A stretch of DNA of 64,000 bases from Euleptes europaea (lineage: Eukaryota > Chordata > Lepidosauria > Squamata > Sphaerodactylidae): NCBI RefSeq assembly GCF_029931775.1, contig NC_079316.1, forward strand, positions 64,172,064 to 64,236,063, in the 5' to 3' direction. The notes beneath the pieces are model-generated. The model was given only the letters and a program-made list of their open reading frames with translations, ran no database searches and had not been told where the DNA came from. The position numbers and the translations under genes were made by a program. Positions 43,601-53,030 of the stretch are shown here, one piece after another (the stretch's first letter is position 1; each line of letters begins with the position of its first letter).

Positions 43601-46600
43601 ACGTGGAGATTTTTGGGGCAGAGCCTGAGGAGGGCAGAGTTTGGAGAGGGGAGGGACTTTAGTGCCAAAGAGTCCAATTACCAAAGCGGCCATTTTCTCC
43701 AGGTGAACTGATTTCTATCAGCTGTAGGTTAGCTGTAATAGCAGGAGATCTCCAGCCGCCACCTGGAGGTTGGCAACCCTACACATGTGCCTTTGAGGCA
43801 CAGACTCCCAGACATTAATTTTATCATCTGTTTGTAACTCTTGCATTTGTTATCCTATCTAACCGCTGAATTAAATTCCTCATGTATTTTTGACATAGGC
43901 TGGAGGTACAATATATCTGTCAAGCTATCTGGATCTGCAAGGGGAGATATTAATATATTTTTGCGTGGTAAAGAAGGAAAGACAAAGCAATACCAAATTG
44001 CAGAGTATGTATGTTTTGTACTACAGTGAAAAATGGTTTTGCAGTTTTTACTATTTTAAAGTATAACTATAGCCAATTAATGATTAGTACACACATTAAC
44101 CTGTAAACATTCCACAGGCATTCCACAAGATGACAGTTCCATTTATATGTTGCAATGTATTCACTTTATTTAAATACACTTACAAGTGGGATAGTTTAGA
44201 ACGCAGTGATTTGCTCTTGTGTGGGGCTATGTTTGCTTCCAACCCACATTCAATGGTGGGAGCTCATCGATGCATAGAAGTCCATCCACTAGGCAGACCC
44301 ACCCTGACACTCCTGTGTCCCACTCACAGCATTAGGGTCTGCTGCAGCAAGTGGCACCCTCACAAGGCACTCCCTGGCCCCAGTGGGTGGTCAAGGGGTG
44401 GTCAAGCCTGTCTTCCCCCCATCTCTCTGGGGGACTGGAGCAGGGGTGGGCTTGGTCCTCTTCCTTCTGCCTTGCCACTTTGCCTTGCCAGGGGGCAAGA
44501 AGGATGGGCCGCAGCTTGCCACCTAGGGTTGCCAGCTCCAGGTTGGGAAATACCTGGAGATTTTGGGGGCGGAGCCTGAGGAGGGCTAGGTTTGGGACTT
44601 CAATGCCAAAGAATCCACTTGTCAAACACGATGCTCAGCAAATTATTACAATGGAGTAATAATGGAATGATAAATTACCCTGTAGAAGTTCATAGTAGAT
44701 TTCACACTAGCTGGATGCCTCGTTTTAGAATCATAATACATAATGAAACCACAGATTTAGCAGGTAACCTTGAACAAGCCATACACTCAACCTCTGTGGT
44801 CTATCCAACTTGAAATACAGTGACTTCACACATTCATTGAGTGAAATAATGACTCAGATGCACAAAAAGAGCTGTATTGATAATCTGTAATGACGTTCCT
44901 CATTTACCCATTTACAGTGGCTACCTTTGGCATGGACGAATCTATTCAAAGCTCATTGATACAGAAATTAATCCTGCAAATGTGACAAGAATTGAGTTTC
45001 TTTGGTATAAGAGGTTCTTCACTTTATGTTGGGCTAAGCTGGGAGCAGAAAAAATGACCCTAACACGCGGTCAAGATGGGCATGAGTAAGTACAACTACA
45101 ATGAGACACACATGATGGGGGTGTGGGTGGGGTGGAACTTCCATGCACTGAACAGGCAGTCTGCATCCAAAGAATGAGATCCTAAGAGCAACAATGAGAG
45201 TTCTGCACATGCACTGAGGCATTGTGCCCAGTTCCACCATATATACCCTGTGTGATACCTGCCAAAGCATTCCTGAAACTAGAGGAGCAGTTTCTGATGC
45301 AGCTGTCTGGGCAAGTAAAGGTTAGGAAATCCCAGCATACAGAAGTGCTTGCACATGCCCAAGGCTATGGCCGGAATCTCTTCAGTGTATACTTACTTAG
45401 TAGCTCAAACATTGATCATGAGGCAGCAGTGTGATGCAGTAGCTAAAAAGGCAAATGGATTTTGGGCAGTATCAATAGAAGTATAGTGTCCAGATCATGC
45501 AAAGTGATGGTATCGCTTTACTCTGCTCTGGTTAGACCTCACCTAGAGTACTTTGTTCAGTTTTGGATGCAGACAAGCTGGAACGTGTCCAGAGAAGGGC
45601 AACAGAGATAGTGAGGGGTCTGGAGACCAAGTCCTATCAGGAAAGGCTGAAGGAGCTGGGTATGTTTAGCCTGGACAGGAGACGACTGAGAAGTGATATG
45701 ATAACCATCTTCAAGTATTTGAAGGGCTGGCATAAAGAGGATGGTGCTGAGTTGTTTTCTGTTGCCCCATATGGTTGGACCAGAACCAACGAGTTGAAAT
45801 TAAATCAAAAGAGTTTCTGGCTAAACATTAGGAAGAACTTTCTAACAGAGCGGTTCCTCAGGGAAGGGAAGGTGATTGTCAGCCGGTCTGATTCTGCCTT
45901 CAGTGGTAGAGAAAGTCGGCATATAAAAACCAACTCCTCTTCCTCTTCGGAACAGGCTTCCTCGGGAGGTGGTGGACACTTTTTCCCTGGAGGTTTTTAA
46001 GCAGAGGCTACATGGCCATCTGTCAGAAATGCTGATTCTATGGCCTTAGGCATATAATGAGAGGGAGGGCAGGAAGGTTTGCATCAGTGTTTGACTCTCA
46101 TGGCCATTTCTTGCATGCCCAGGGTAGTGCCAATTGCCACTTTGAGGTCAGGAAGTAATTTTTCTTCCAGGCCTGATTGGCCAGGGATCCAGGAGGGGTT
46201 TTTTATTTTGCCATCTTCTGAGCGTGGAGTAGGGGTCACTGGGGGTGTGGGGGGGGAGGTAGTTGTGAATTTCTTGTATTGTACAGGGGGATGGACTAGA
46301 TGACCCTGGTGGTCCCTTCCAGCTCTATGATTCCATGACTTTCTTTTGAAGAGTACTTGGGTGTTCAACTGAAACTCTGTTTTAGACCATAGTTTTCAAT
46401 CAGGAATGTACCATGATCATGTCTTGCAGCCTCTGCTCCTTCTCAAGATTTAGCGCATGAGGGAGAGGGGCATGCAGCACAAAGGAGAGACGGCAATGGG
46501 ACTGCAGGACATATTGACATTTTTTTCTCCCTACAGGTCTCACTTTTGTGGAAACGAGAGAGTAAAATATGGAGTTCTTCAAACTCTCACACCTTGTTGA
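31606..46600 (+). CDS. PNLIPRP3-like: Pancreatic lipase-related protein (PNLIPRP3-like), 12 coding exons
   Basis: A secreted triacylglycerol-lipase family member. Exons with GT-AG borders: 31606-31654, 35202-35356, 36667-36792, 37246-37380, 38985-39111, 39897-40013, 40098-40220, 41513-41631, 41877-42009, 43899-44004, 44918-45085, 46537-46600. All phases fit, giving about 473 residues (human family about 467). In order: a hydrophobic signal segment ([15 protein letters not shown]), then [19 protein letters not shown]. The nucleophile elbow is [13 protein letters not shown] with catalytic Ser. Catalytic Asp is in [10 protein letters not shown] and catalytic His in CDHSRS. The lid lies between the Cys of MPGC and the Cys of ICDH. 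The PLAT domain runs from [13 protein letters not shown] to the end LQTLTPC. PNLIPRP3-like traits include [23 protein letters not shown] and MDFYPNGG. Oddities: no ATG at the start of the signal-peptide exon (GTT stands there), a charged lid, a six-residue insertion before IPGIDRITG, and an 84-nt intron. Several N-x-S/T sites are present. Confidence 0.85.
32745..32951 (+). mobile_element. TAGGGTTGCCA-family hAT-like MITE in lipase intron, perfect TSD
   Basis: It runs TAGGGTTGCCAACCTCCAGG to GAGCTGGCAACCCTA and is flanked by identical TCCACAGC (32737-32744 and 32952-32959). It lies in intron 1 of the lipase gene. Confidence 0.95.
33051..33335. mobile_element. hAT-like MITE of the 'CAGTGGTTCCCAACC' group
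   Basis: The ends are CAGTGGTTCCCAACC and GGTTGGGAACCAGTG, with flanks ACTTAGAG and GCTTAGAG. The AT-rich body matches the 25859 copy in reverse complement. Intron 1. Confidence 0.9.
33447..33504 (+). repeat. (TG)n microsatellite
   Basis: About 27 uninterrupted TG units are directly followed by the L2/CR1-group LINE fragment. The run of Cys-Val codons is an artefact. Confidence 0.97.
33505..34620 (+). mobile_element. L2/CR1-group LINE, 3-prime part
   Basis: The + strand encodes [17 protein letters not shown] in one frame and [20 protein letters not shown] in another, then [20 protein letters not shown] and [14 protein letters not shown]. This is the reverse-transcriptase C-terminal tail, like the - strand element at 49.1-50.9 kb. 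The 3-prime end is CTGCCCTGAGCCTGGCTTTA with AATAAAATTTATTTTAG, followed by an ATT microsatellite. A hAT-like element interrupts it at 34191-34436. Confidence 0.85.
34191..34436. mobile_element. hAT-like element inserted in the LINE
   Basis: The ends are CAGGGCTTCTTAAACTTTTT and CACTTTAAGAAGCTTTG. The flanks AACTAGAC and ATCTAGAC match at 7 of 8. The body includes GTGACCCCTTTTCGCCCGAG and GGGGCCGCGACCCAC, like other hAT MITEs of the GACCCC type. Confidence 0.85.
34618..34760 (+). repeat. (ATT)n-(GTT)n-(GAT)n microsatellite
   Basis: A compound trinucleotide array follows the LINE tail, as L2-type LINEs often end in or seed such repeats. Confidence 0.95.
35715..35935 (-). mobile_element. tRNA-derived SINE (tRNA-Ala-like head)
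   Basis: In reverse complement the head reads GGTGGTTTGACTCAGCGGTA, then CATGCTTTGCATACAGGAG and ATCCAAGCTTCAACCC, like a tRNA-Ala gene with A and B boxes. The body (CTACTCTGACTGGCAGCAGC, CATACCGAGTCAAACC) is a known reptile repeat. It lies in intron 2. Confidence 0.75.
38103..38296. mobile_element. hAT-like MITE (CAGACCTGTCCAACCC ends)
   Basis: The ends are CAGACCTGTCCAACCCGCAG and GATTGGACACCCCTG. The flanks GTTTATGC and GTGTATGC match at 7 of 8. The body has repeated TGTGGCCCA/CAGCCC motifs. It lies in intron 4 of the lipase gene. Confidence 0.85.
39523..39785 (+). mobile_element. Composite SINE: tRNA head + 5S-like middle + shared tail
   Basis: The head is AGAGCCAGCATGGCACTGTG with GGTTCGAATCCCCACTCTGC (B-box). 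The middle AGTATCTGGATGGGAGACC and GAATACCAGGGGTG matches the 3-prime part of 5S rRNA. The tail GATGGCAAACCACCTCTGAA to CGTAAGTCAGCTGTGACTTG is the same as that of the 5S-type SINEs at 23.1 and 41.1 kb. It ends in AAAACAAAACAAAAC. It lies in intron 5. Confidence 0.8.
40014..40097 (+). other. 84-nt stop-free, phase-neutral intron of the lipase gene
   Basis: The donor GTAATT and acceptor TATTTTCAG bound 84 nt, exactly 28 codons, with no in-frame stop. Retention would add 28 residues between LIIG and LGIINTTG, just before the strand leading to the lid. Confidence 0.75.
40262..40475 (+). mobile_element. tRNA-derived SINE (short type)
   Basis: The head GAGAGCCAGAGGGATGTAGT has B-box GGTTCAAAACTCACTCTGCC. 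The body TTGCTGGGTAACCCTGG is followed by CTAACCTACATCACATGG, and the tail is AAGTAAATAAATAAAC. It lies in intron 7. Confidence 0.75.
41135..41362 (-). mobile_element. 5S-rRNA-related SINE
   Basis: In + orientation it shows TGGTCTCCCATCCAAGTACT, AACCAGGGCTGACCCTGC and TTAGCTTCTGAGATCTGATG, an almost unbroken complement of the 5S rRNA internal control region. The shared tail (GTGGTTTGCCAGTGCCTTCC, CAAGTCGCAGCTGACTTATG) lies at the other end. It lies in intron 7 and is better preserved than the 23.1-kb copy. Confidence 0.85.
42550..42830. repeat. Unclassified foldback-like repeat, copy 1
   Basis: It shares AAAGAGTGCCTAAGCTTCCC, CTAACCCCAAATGACTCCAG, TTTCAGGTTGGGAAAATGAC and CCGGATCCAAATCAGGC with copies at 43321 and 48176. 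The two ends are roughly inverted repeats of each other. Confidence 0.6.
43114..43309. mobile_element. hAT-like MITE, perfect TSD
   Basis: The ends are CAGTGGTTCCCAAACG and TTTGGGAACCACTG, flanked by identical ATTTACAT (43106-43113 and 43310-43317). The core is GC-rich (CCACCGCCCCCTTGG and so on). It lies in intron 9 of the lipase gene. Confidence 0.93.
43321..43840. repeat. Unclassified foldback-like repeat, copy 2 (split)
   Basis: It runs from AGGACCATGGCACATGGGGA through TTTCAGGTTGGGAAAATGGT to AATCCAAACAAGGCTCATAT. It resumes after the hAT-like insertion with TGAGGCACAGACTCCCAGAC, which matches the downstream flank of copy 1. Confidence 0.6.
43573..43781 (-). mobile_element. TAGGGTTGCCA-family hAT-like MITE
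   Basis: It runs TAGGGTTGCCAGCTCTGGG to GGTTGGCAACCCTA. The flanks CATATGTA and CACATGTG match at 6 of 8. It is inserted inside the unclassified repeat copy 2. Confidence 0.88.
44524..44632 (-). mobile_element. TAGGGTTGCCA-family copy, truncated
   Basis: It starts TAGGGTTGCCAGCTCCAGG and stops near AAAGAATCCACTTGTCAAA. The other terminal repeat is missing. It lies in intron 10. Confidence 0.85.
45440..46345 (+). mobile_element. CR1 LINE, 3-prime end
   Basis: The + strand encodes [19 protein letters not shown], then [38 protein letters not shown] and [12 protein letters not shown]. These are the standard C-terminal CR1 ORF2 motifs. The 3-prime end GATGGACTAGATGACCCTGG to CAGCTCTATGATTCCATGA is the CR1 terminus. 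A SINE fragment interrupts it at about 45862-45946. It lies in intron 11 of the lipase gene. Confidence 0.92.
45862..45946 (+). mobile_element. Sauria-type SINE tail inside CR1
   Basis: The text GGGAAGGTGATTGTCAGCC, GTGGTAGAGAAAGTCGGCAT and ATAAAAACCAACTCCTCTTC is the 3-prime end of the SINE seen at 26.4 kb. It splits the CR1 frame between the FLTERFL and [12 protein letters not shown] parts. Confidence 0.8.
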
Positions 46601-47789
46601 CCCCCCAAAAAAGAAGAGGGAGCTAATATACAAACTGTAACAGTAAAGAAGAACAGCTTTCTCCACTTAGCCACTGAAACAACTGCAAGTTTTGAAACAT
46701 GGCCTTTCAAAGCAAGTCTTTGTTATGTTTTCCTCATTATTTCAACTCTGCGCAAAATCAGTGCAGCGGTTTTATAGAGATAAATCAGTATTAAATACAC
46801 TACTGTCTTTTTGCTTACATGGAAGTAGGTGTCAGAACAGGAGTTCTTGATATTTGCACAGGGACTCTGTATGTTAAGCAACAAATTATTTGAACTTCCA
46901 CAGCTACGAAGGCAATAGTCTACCAGAAATGATTTGGATCCCAGGAAAGGATCCAGACAGATTAATAAGAAATGGAGGACACAGCCGAAAGCCTCATGAA
47001 CTGTCCCAAAGAGAGGACTCCAGAAGGCAAAAAGAGCTGCAAAAAGGTTGAGAATGGAATTGTCTTGAAACACTATTGTTCTACAAAATCAAGCTTATTA
47101 TGATTGGTTGGGATAAAGAGCAGGTATGTATGTTCCCACTGACAACTGTTTCAACTCTGTAGTGAAGAATCTGATAGGAGTAGAACAATATGCAACAATG
47201 GGTGAAACAGGCCACAAAAACTATAATAAAGGAATGTCAACAGGGAGTAAAATGTGACCCCTTGCTTTCTTTTACCTGTTAAGAGTTTGTTTCAGATCTT
47301 AGAATATCTGTACCAAAGTCTAGAAATGAGTTACGGCTTCAAACAAAGTTCAATATAGAATAAGGTGCTAATTCATTTCAGTGTTAGGATTTTAACAACT
47401 TGAAAACATTTCAAGTACCATTTGATAAGTTTTTCATATTTTTTTTAAATGAACCATGTATTTTTGTAGCTCTACGGGGGATAGCATGAATTGTTGATCT
47501 GAAATGCCAGAGTTCAAGGAGAGAAAGAAAGAAAAGATAAATTGCTTCTATACACAGCAGTCCAAAACATGTTAATATTTTGCTTGCTTCCACCATCTTA
47601 CAACCCTCATCGACAAACAGAGATTTTATAGATATTAAATATTGGTCTATGAACAGAAATACAAATACTTTGCAACAGGTGATCTCACCTCTCCAACACA
47701 CACCAAACATGCAGAACTACAAAAGACTGAAAGCCACCTGAAGTCATTTTTCCTCCATCATACAGTATCAGCATGTCAGCCATGTACTA

Positions 47790-47885
47790 TGTGGGGGTGG
47801 GGGGGAGGTAGTTGTTAATTTCCTGCATTGGGCAGGGGGTTGGACTAGATGACCCTGGTGGTCCCTTCCAACTCTCTGATTCTAT
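47790..47885 (+). mobile_element. CR1 LINE 3-prime end fragment
   Basis: It runs GGGCAGGGGGTTGGACTAGA to TTCCAACTCTCTGATTCTAT. Only the terminal region is present, as is usual for 5-prime truncated CR1. Confidence 0.85.
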
Positions 47886-48175
47886 AGCACTAGATAGCAA
47901 ACAGCATATGTCACCAATTGGGTGGCCACAGAACAAGAGCAGACTGCTCTGACATGCAGTGCCTGGTACACATGGACGCTAAACGTATTTCTGAGGACCC
48001 CATTCAGCTTTCCAGGATTTGTTTCCCAGTAGGGCAGGACTAAACAGCTGAATAATTTAAGCAGCATCAGTGGTTATATACGGCAGAGTCTCTCGACACC
48101 TAATTACATGGGTTCAGGAGATTAGATAGATGCTGCAAATTCCATGCTTGGAATTCATTTCCCAAGCATGTGGGG

Positions 48176-48450
48176 GCTGATTCGGATGAGGCCCATGGTG
48201 CACAGGGAGAGGGGGCTTAAGTGTTCCCTCCTGTGCCACTTTCCCTGACCTGAAATGGCACTGTTTGTCCCATTGGGTAAACACGCGAAAGGCCCATGAG
48301 TAAACAAGGTCTCCCCAACAGGCAAATAGAACATCCTGGAGCAATTTCAGGGTTTGGAAAAAGGCATGGGGGAAAGGCTTCATCTTCCTCTTTGTGTGAG
48401 CCAAATCCCAATCTGCATTGACCTAGCTCCTACACACCTGGGAATTTAAT
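48176..48450. repeat. Unclassified foldback-like repeat, copy 3
   Basis: It contains GATGAGGCCCATGGTGCACA, CTGACCTGAAATGGCACTG, TTTCAGGGTTTGGAAAAAGG, AAATCCCAATCTGCATTGAC and then CACACCTGGG. It parallels copies at 42.55 and 43.3 kb. Confidence 0.6.
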
Positions 48451-48735
48451 CCTGAGCACAAAACCCACAGCACAAGTGTAACTGCCAGGCCCTTGGATGG
48501 ACTCAGATGTTCATGGGATACTCTGGAAAGCCTTACGCAATGTAGTTCAGTTTTTTGTTTTTTGTTTACTAAAGTTGTTCTAATAAAAACTAACCTTTAC
48601 TAGAAAACTTGTCTTCAAAACTAACCTTTACTAGAAAACTTGTCTTCATTTACTGGGGTCTATAAAAAAACTGCATATTCTATTGCTATATTTCCTTGAC
48701 AGAATTCAGGGTTTCAATCAAATAAATTTATTCAT

Positions 48736-48984
48736 AATATTGTTGAAGGCTGTCACAGTCAGAGTTCATCGGTTCTTGTAGGTTATCCAGGCTGTGTGAC
48801 CGTGGTCTTGGTATTTTCTTTCCTGATGTTTTGCCAGCAGCTGTGGCAGGCATCTTCAGAGGAGTAACACACACTGTCCTTCAGTGTTACTCCTCTGAAG
48901 ATTCCTGCCACAGCTGCTGGCGAAAAGTCAGGAAAGAAAATACCAAGACCACGGTCACACAGCCCGGATAACCTATAAGAACCG
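48736..48984. mobile_element. Near-perfect palindrome with 12-bp flanking duplication
   Basis: Arms 48771-48870 and 48884-48983 are inverted copies of about 100 bp (for example CCGTGGTCTTGGTATTTTCT against AGAAAATACCAAGACCACGG) around a loop of about 13 bp. Identical AAATTTATTCAT flanks the unit (48724-48735 and 48985-48996). A duplication of this length is more like target-primed retrotransposition than a hAT. Confidence 0.8.
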
Positions 48985-49104
48985 AAATTTATTCATGATG
49001 AACAGCACCTGATTCTCAGGTATGTGCACTCCTGTCTTCCTCTTCCCATTCCCTCCTCCCCTCACATACCAAGTCAGACTTGAAGACTTCTTGGTTTAAT
49101 CTAT

Positions 49105-50890
49105 TATTATTTTATTTATTTTGATTCATATCCCGCCCTCATCCCCTGGCAGGCGACGCACATCAAGGCGACGCACATCAACCAACACATACAATAAAAC
49201 CATATACAATAATTTTAAAATTCCTAAAAACCACATTCTGATTCTAATCGATTAGACTAATTAAAACAATGGCACTTTTTGACAAAAATACTGGAAAAGG
49301 CAGACAGGACCCCCAAATAAACACTGATGACAACATCGAGGGGGTAGGGAGGCCAGCACTGATGATAAACTGTTGCTGCCCTCAACTACAGGCCTGGTGG
49401 AAAATCTCTATTTTGCAGGCCCTGTGGAATTCTTTAAGGTCCTGCAGGGCCCGGATCTTGTTGGCAAGGGAGTTCCACCAGGACGGAAAAGACCCTGGCC
49501 CTAGTTGAGAACAGCTGGACTCTCTTTGGGCTGGGGACCACCAATAAGTTGTTATTAGCAGAGCGTACAGCTCACTGGGGGTCATACCAGGAGAGACAGT
49601 CCTACAGATACCATGGTCCCAGACCGTATAAGGCTTTAAAGGTCAAAACCAGCACCTTGAACCTGATCTGGTGCTCCAGATGGAGCCAGTCCATAAGGAC
49701 CCTCGCTGCGGCATTTTGTACTAGCTGGAGTTTTTGGATCAGTCTCAAAGGCAGCCCTACATAGAGCGAGTTACAGTAATCTAGCCTGGAGATGATGATC
49801 ACATAAGTCACTGTGGCTAGGTGGGGGCGCGAGAGGGAGGGTCCCAACTGCCTGGCCCAGAGGAGATGGAAAAAGGCTGCCTGTGACCTGAGCCTCCATT
49901 GATAAGGAGGCATCAAGGATAGCACCCAGACTCTTGATGGCGGGTGAAGGTGTTAATTGCACGCCGTCAAGAGCCGGGAGTTGGCACCACACCAGCTGAG
50001 CCACAGGACCTCTGACTTCAATGGATCTCATTTCAGCTGGCTCTGCCTCAACCTTTTAGCCACCACATCCAAGCACCTAGCCAGTGTGTCTGGGGTAGAG
50101 TTCGGATGGCCATCCATCAACAGGTAAAGCTGGGTGTTATCAGCGTACTGGTGAGAACCCAGCCCAAAACTCCGGACCAGCTGGGCAAGGGAGTGCATAT
50201 AGATGTTACATAACATAGGAGAGAGGATTGGTCCTTGAGGAACCCTCACACCAAAGGGTGCCACTGCAATACCTCATCCCCAAGTGCTGCCCTCTGTTCC
50301 CTGCCATGGAGAAAGGAGAGCAGCCACTGAAGGGCTGTACCCCGAATCCCAATGTCAGCGAGGCGGCGGTCTAACAGATCATAATTTACCGTGTCGAAGG
50401 CTGCTGAAAGGTCTAATAAAATCAGTAGCCCCAACCCGCCATAATCCAGCTGTCGACAGAGAACATCTGTGAGGGTGACCAGCGCCGTCTCCGTCCCATG
50501 ACCAGGGCAGAAACCAGACTGGAATGGGTCTAAAGCTACTGTCTCCTCCAGGAACACCTGGGGTTGTTCAGCCACCGCTCTCTCAACTACCTTACCCAGG
50601 AAAGATAGATTTGACACCAGGCGGTTGTTGGACAGATCCCTTGGATCGAAGAATGGTTTCTTCAAGTCTTGATGCACCACTGCCTCTTTCAAACTCCCTG
50701 AGAAGACCCTGTACTAAAAGACAGGTTAATGATCTGTCCCAGGGGAGCCCGCACTGCATCCCGACTGGCTTTCACCAGCCAGGAGCCCTCACAGCCAACA
50801 GGATCCTGTCAACATCAACCTAAGAGAGCCAAAGTTGGACCTGAAGACAGGCAAGGGGCCTCCAGTTCATTAAGTCCCAGCAGCTACAGG
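49105..50890 (-). mobile_element. L2/CR1-group LINE with reverse-transcriptase frames
   Basis: On the - strand: NRLVSNLSFLGKVVERAVAE, LDPFQSGFCPGHGTETALVT, LLILLDLSAAFDTVNYDLLD (RT block with F/Y-D), GVRVPQGPILSPMLCNIYMH, YADNTQLYLLMD (the YADD catalytic box, here with N at the last position), [20 protein letters not shown] and [16 protein letters not shown]. It runs 5-prime to 3-prime from about 50890 to 49105 and ends next to an ATT-rich tail. It is 5-prime truncated and broken by frame changes. Confidence 0.92.
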
Positions 50891-51348
50891 GAATGTCACT
50901 TTTAAAGCCTGTAGGAGCCAACCCCCCATCGTGGGGAGATATTTGCATAACGTTGGAGTTGCACATGCTCAGAATACTCCCTGTGCAGTTCCTAAATCAT
51001 GCAAATATCTCCCTACAAAGGCTGTTTTGGCTCAGGAAAAAGGAGGAAGGGGAGCCAGGAGACCCCTCTTCCCCAACACAGATGTCCTGTAGGTCTTATA
51101 GCAATAATCTCTGCAGCTGCTGCATGACTGACTGTTAAAACAAAGTGCCATGCAGTTTGGCCCTCACACATTGATAGATCTCTGGACAAACTGAATTCAC
51201 ACACACATACATGAACCTTTATTGGCAAAATAACCACATTGCCAGATGCGTTTGTACACGCACCTTAAAGGAAAAATCGTGTTCCATCATAAACTGACAA
51301 GACAAACTGAATTTAACAACCAAGTGATCCTCTTACATCCTCTGTGAA

Positions 51349-51558
51349 TAGGGTTGCCATCTGCCAGGTAGTAGCAGGAGATCTCCTGCTAATTCAACTG
51401 ATCTCCAGCCGATAGAGATCAGATCACCTGGAGAAAAATGGCCGCTTTGGCAGTTGAACTCTACGGCATTGAAGTCCCTCCCCTCCCCAAACCCCGCCCT
51501 CCTCAGGCTCCACCCCAAAAATCTCCCACCAGTGGTGAAGAGGGACCTGGCAACCCTA
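51349..51558 (+). mobile_element. TAGGGTTGCCA-family hAT-like MITE, perfect TSD
   Basis: It runs TAGGGTTGCCATCTGCCAGG to GGGACCTGGCAACCCTA and is flanked by identical TCTGTGAA (51341-51348 and 51559-51566). Confidence 0.95.
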
Positions 51559-51566
51559 TCTGTGAA

Positions 51567-52520
51567 ATTACTAGTTAAAGGTGCTTCACAAGTGATGTTT
51601 TGCTTTCCCACAAAGATGTAGAGGTTAATCACTGAAGCAAGGACCCCCTAACCTGCTTTCCTGGTAGCTCAACCCTGTCTGAAGAAAAAAGGCTGTTTTA
51701 CTGTTTTTGCTCCAACCCTCCCCCAATAGGTATTCCTAAATAATAACCAAAACACGAGAAGGGAATGACTCCTGACACCTATTACACCTCAATTAGGCTG
51801 GGAAGAAGCACTGAACAAGCTCTTATAGATTACCTCACAGGTGACAGTTTTCACACCCTCAGAACACAGGCACACCAAAAGAAATTTATTTGATCACTCT
51901 GTATGATTTTAGGTCATCTGAAGAAGGGTGAGGAGGTTGGTTGCAAATAAAAATCTGTAACACAGTACCCCATTTGTTCATTTTCCCACCCAGACCCTAT
52001 GAGCTCACCACAACACACCCTATCGCATAGCAATTCTGCCTTCTTGACACTACAGAAATGAGGAAAGGTTGTCGTTTGCTTAGGGCAGAGGCCCCCAAAC
52101 TTTCTGCGCCTGCGGGCGCCTTTGGAATTTAGAGAAGTGGGTGGTGAGAACTGCCCCAAATGGCTGTCGGGGGCAGAGCCAAACCCAAAACCGCTGCCTG
52201 AGGAGGCAGAGCCAAACGTAATGCTTCCCCCTTGATTTCACACACATACAAAAATCACAGAAGGGGACTAAAAAGAAATGAAGGAAACACCAAGGGTGGG
52301 GGTGCAACAGAAAGAGAAATAAAAACAAACCAAGGAAAGCTTGAGGGGAAGGAGGGGAAAATAAGAGAGAATAAAAAGAAATGAAAAAAAAAGCTAAGGA
52401 GAGGAAGAAAAAGAAGAATAAAAAAAAGGAAAGGCTGAAGGGTGAACGGAACCACACACTAAGGAAAGCCCAGGTGCTTACCAGTTCTCTTGATCTTCCA
52501 GTGGCTGTGGCTGCTATTGC
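51567..52520. other. Intergenic with unresolved repeat
   Basis: From about 52088 (GAGGCCCCCAAACTTTCTGC) the sequence looks like another MITE start, but I could not find its far end. About 52370-52440 is an A/G-rich simple tract. Confidence 0.4.
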
Positions 52521-52725
52521 CTGGGTTGCCAACCTCCAGGTACTAGCTGGAGATCTCCTGCTATTACAACTGATCTCCAGCCGACAGAAATCAGTTCACC
52601 TGGAGAAAATGGCCGCTTTGGGAATTGGACTCTATGGCATTGAAGTTCCTCCCCGCCCCAAACCCCACCCTCCTCAGGCGCCACCCCAAAAACCGCCGAT
52701 GGTGAAGAGGGACCTGGCAACCCTA
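52521..52725 (+). mobile_element. TAGGGTTGCCA-family hAT-like MITE
   Basis: It runs CTGGGTTGCCAACCTCCAGG to GACCTGGCAACCCTA. The flanks GCTATTGC and GTTATTGC match at 7 of 8. Confidence 0.92.
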
Positions 52726-52899
52726 GTTATTGCAGTGGGAAACACTTTCATTGGAAAGAAGGCAAACAAATCCTGCCTCACAATGACCCCACCCACATCC
52801 TGAAAAGCTTGTTAGGAGCCTGGGAAGTACTTGACACCCACAGGTACCATGACTGTAGTAGTCACGCTTTGCTTCAGTGCTGTTTTTAGACGTCTGGTT

Positions 52900-53030
52900 G
52901 GTCCTACAACCTGAATCCTATTGCATTGTTTATTGAATGTTCCATCTGTTGATTGTATTGACTCATTCTGGGTAATTCGCCTTGAGTCCAAGTGAGAAAG
53001 GTGGATGATAAATAATGTAAATAAATCAAT
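52900..53030 (+). repeat. LINE 3-prime tail
   Basis: The text GGTAATTCGCCTTGAGTCC, GTGAGAAAGGTGGATGATAA and ATAATGTAAATAAATCAAT is a common terminal sequence of reptile L2-type LINEs. Confidence 0.55.

Larger units (their letters stand above)
46601..48735. other. 3-prime flank of the lipase gene and intergenic DNA
   Basis: The first AATAAA I see after the stop is near 47225 and could be the polyadenylation signal. At 47790-47885 there is a CR1 3-prime end (GGTTGGACTAGATGACCCTG, CCAACTCTCTGATTCTATA). At 48176-48445 there is a third copy of the unclassified foldback-like repeat. Confidence 0.5.
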
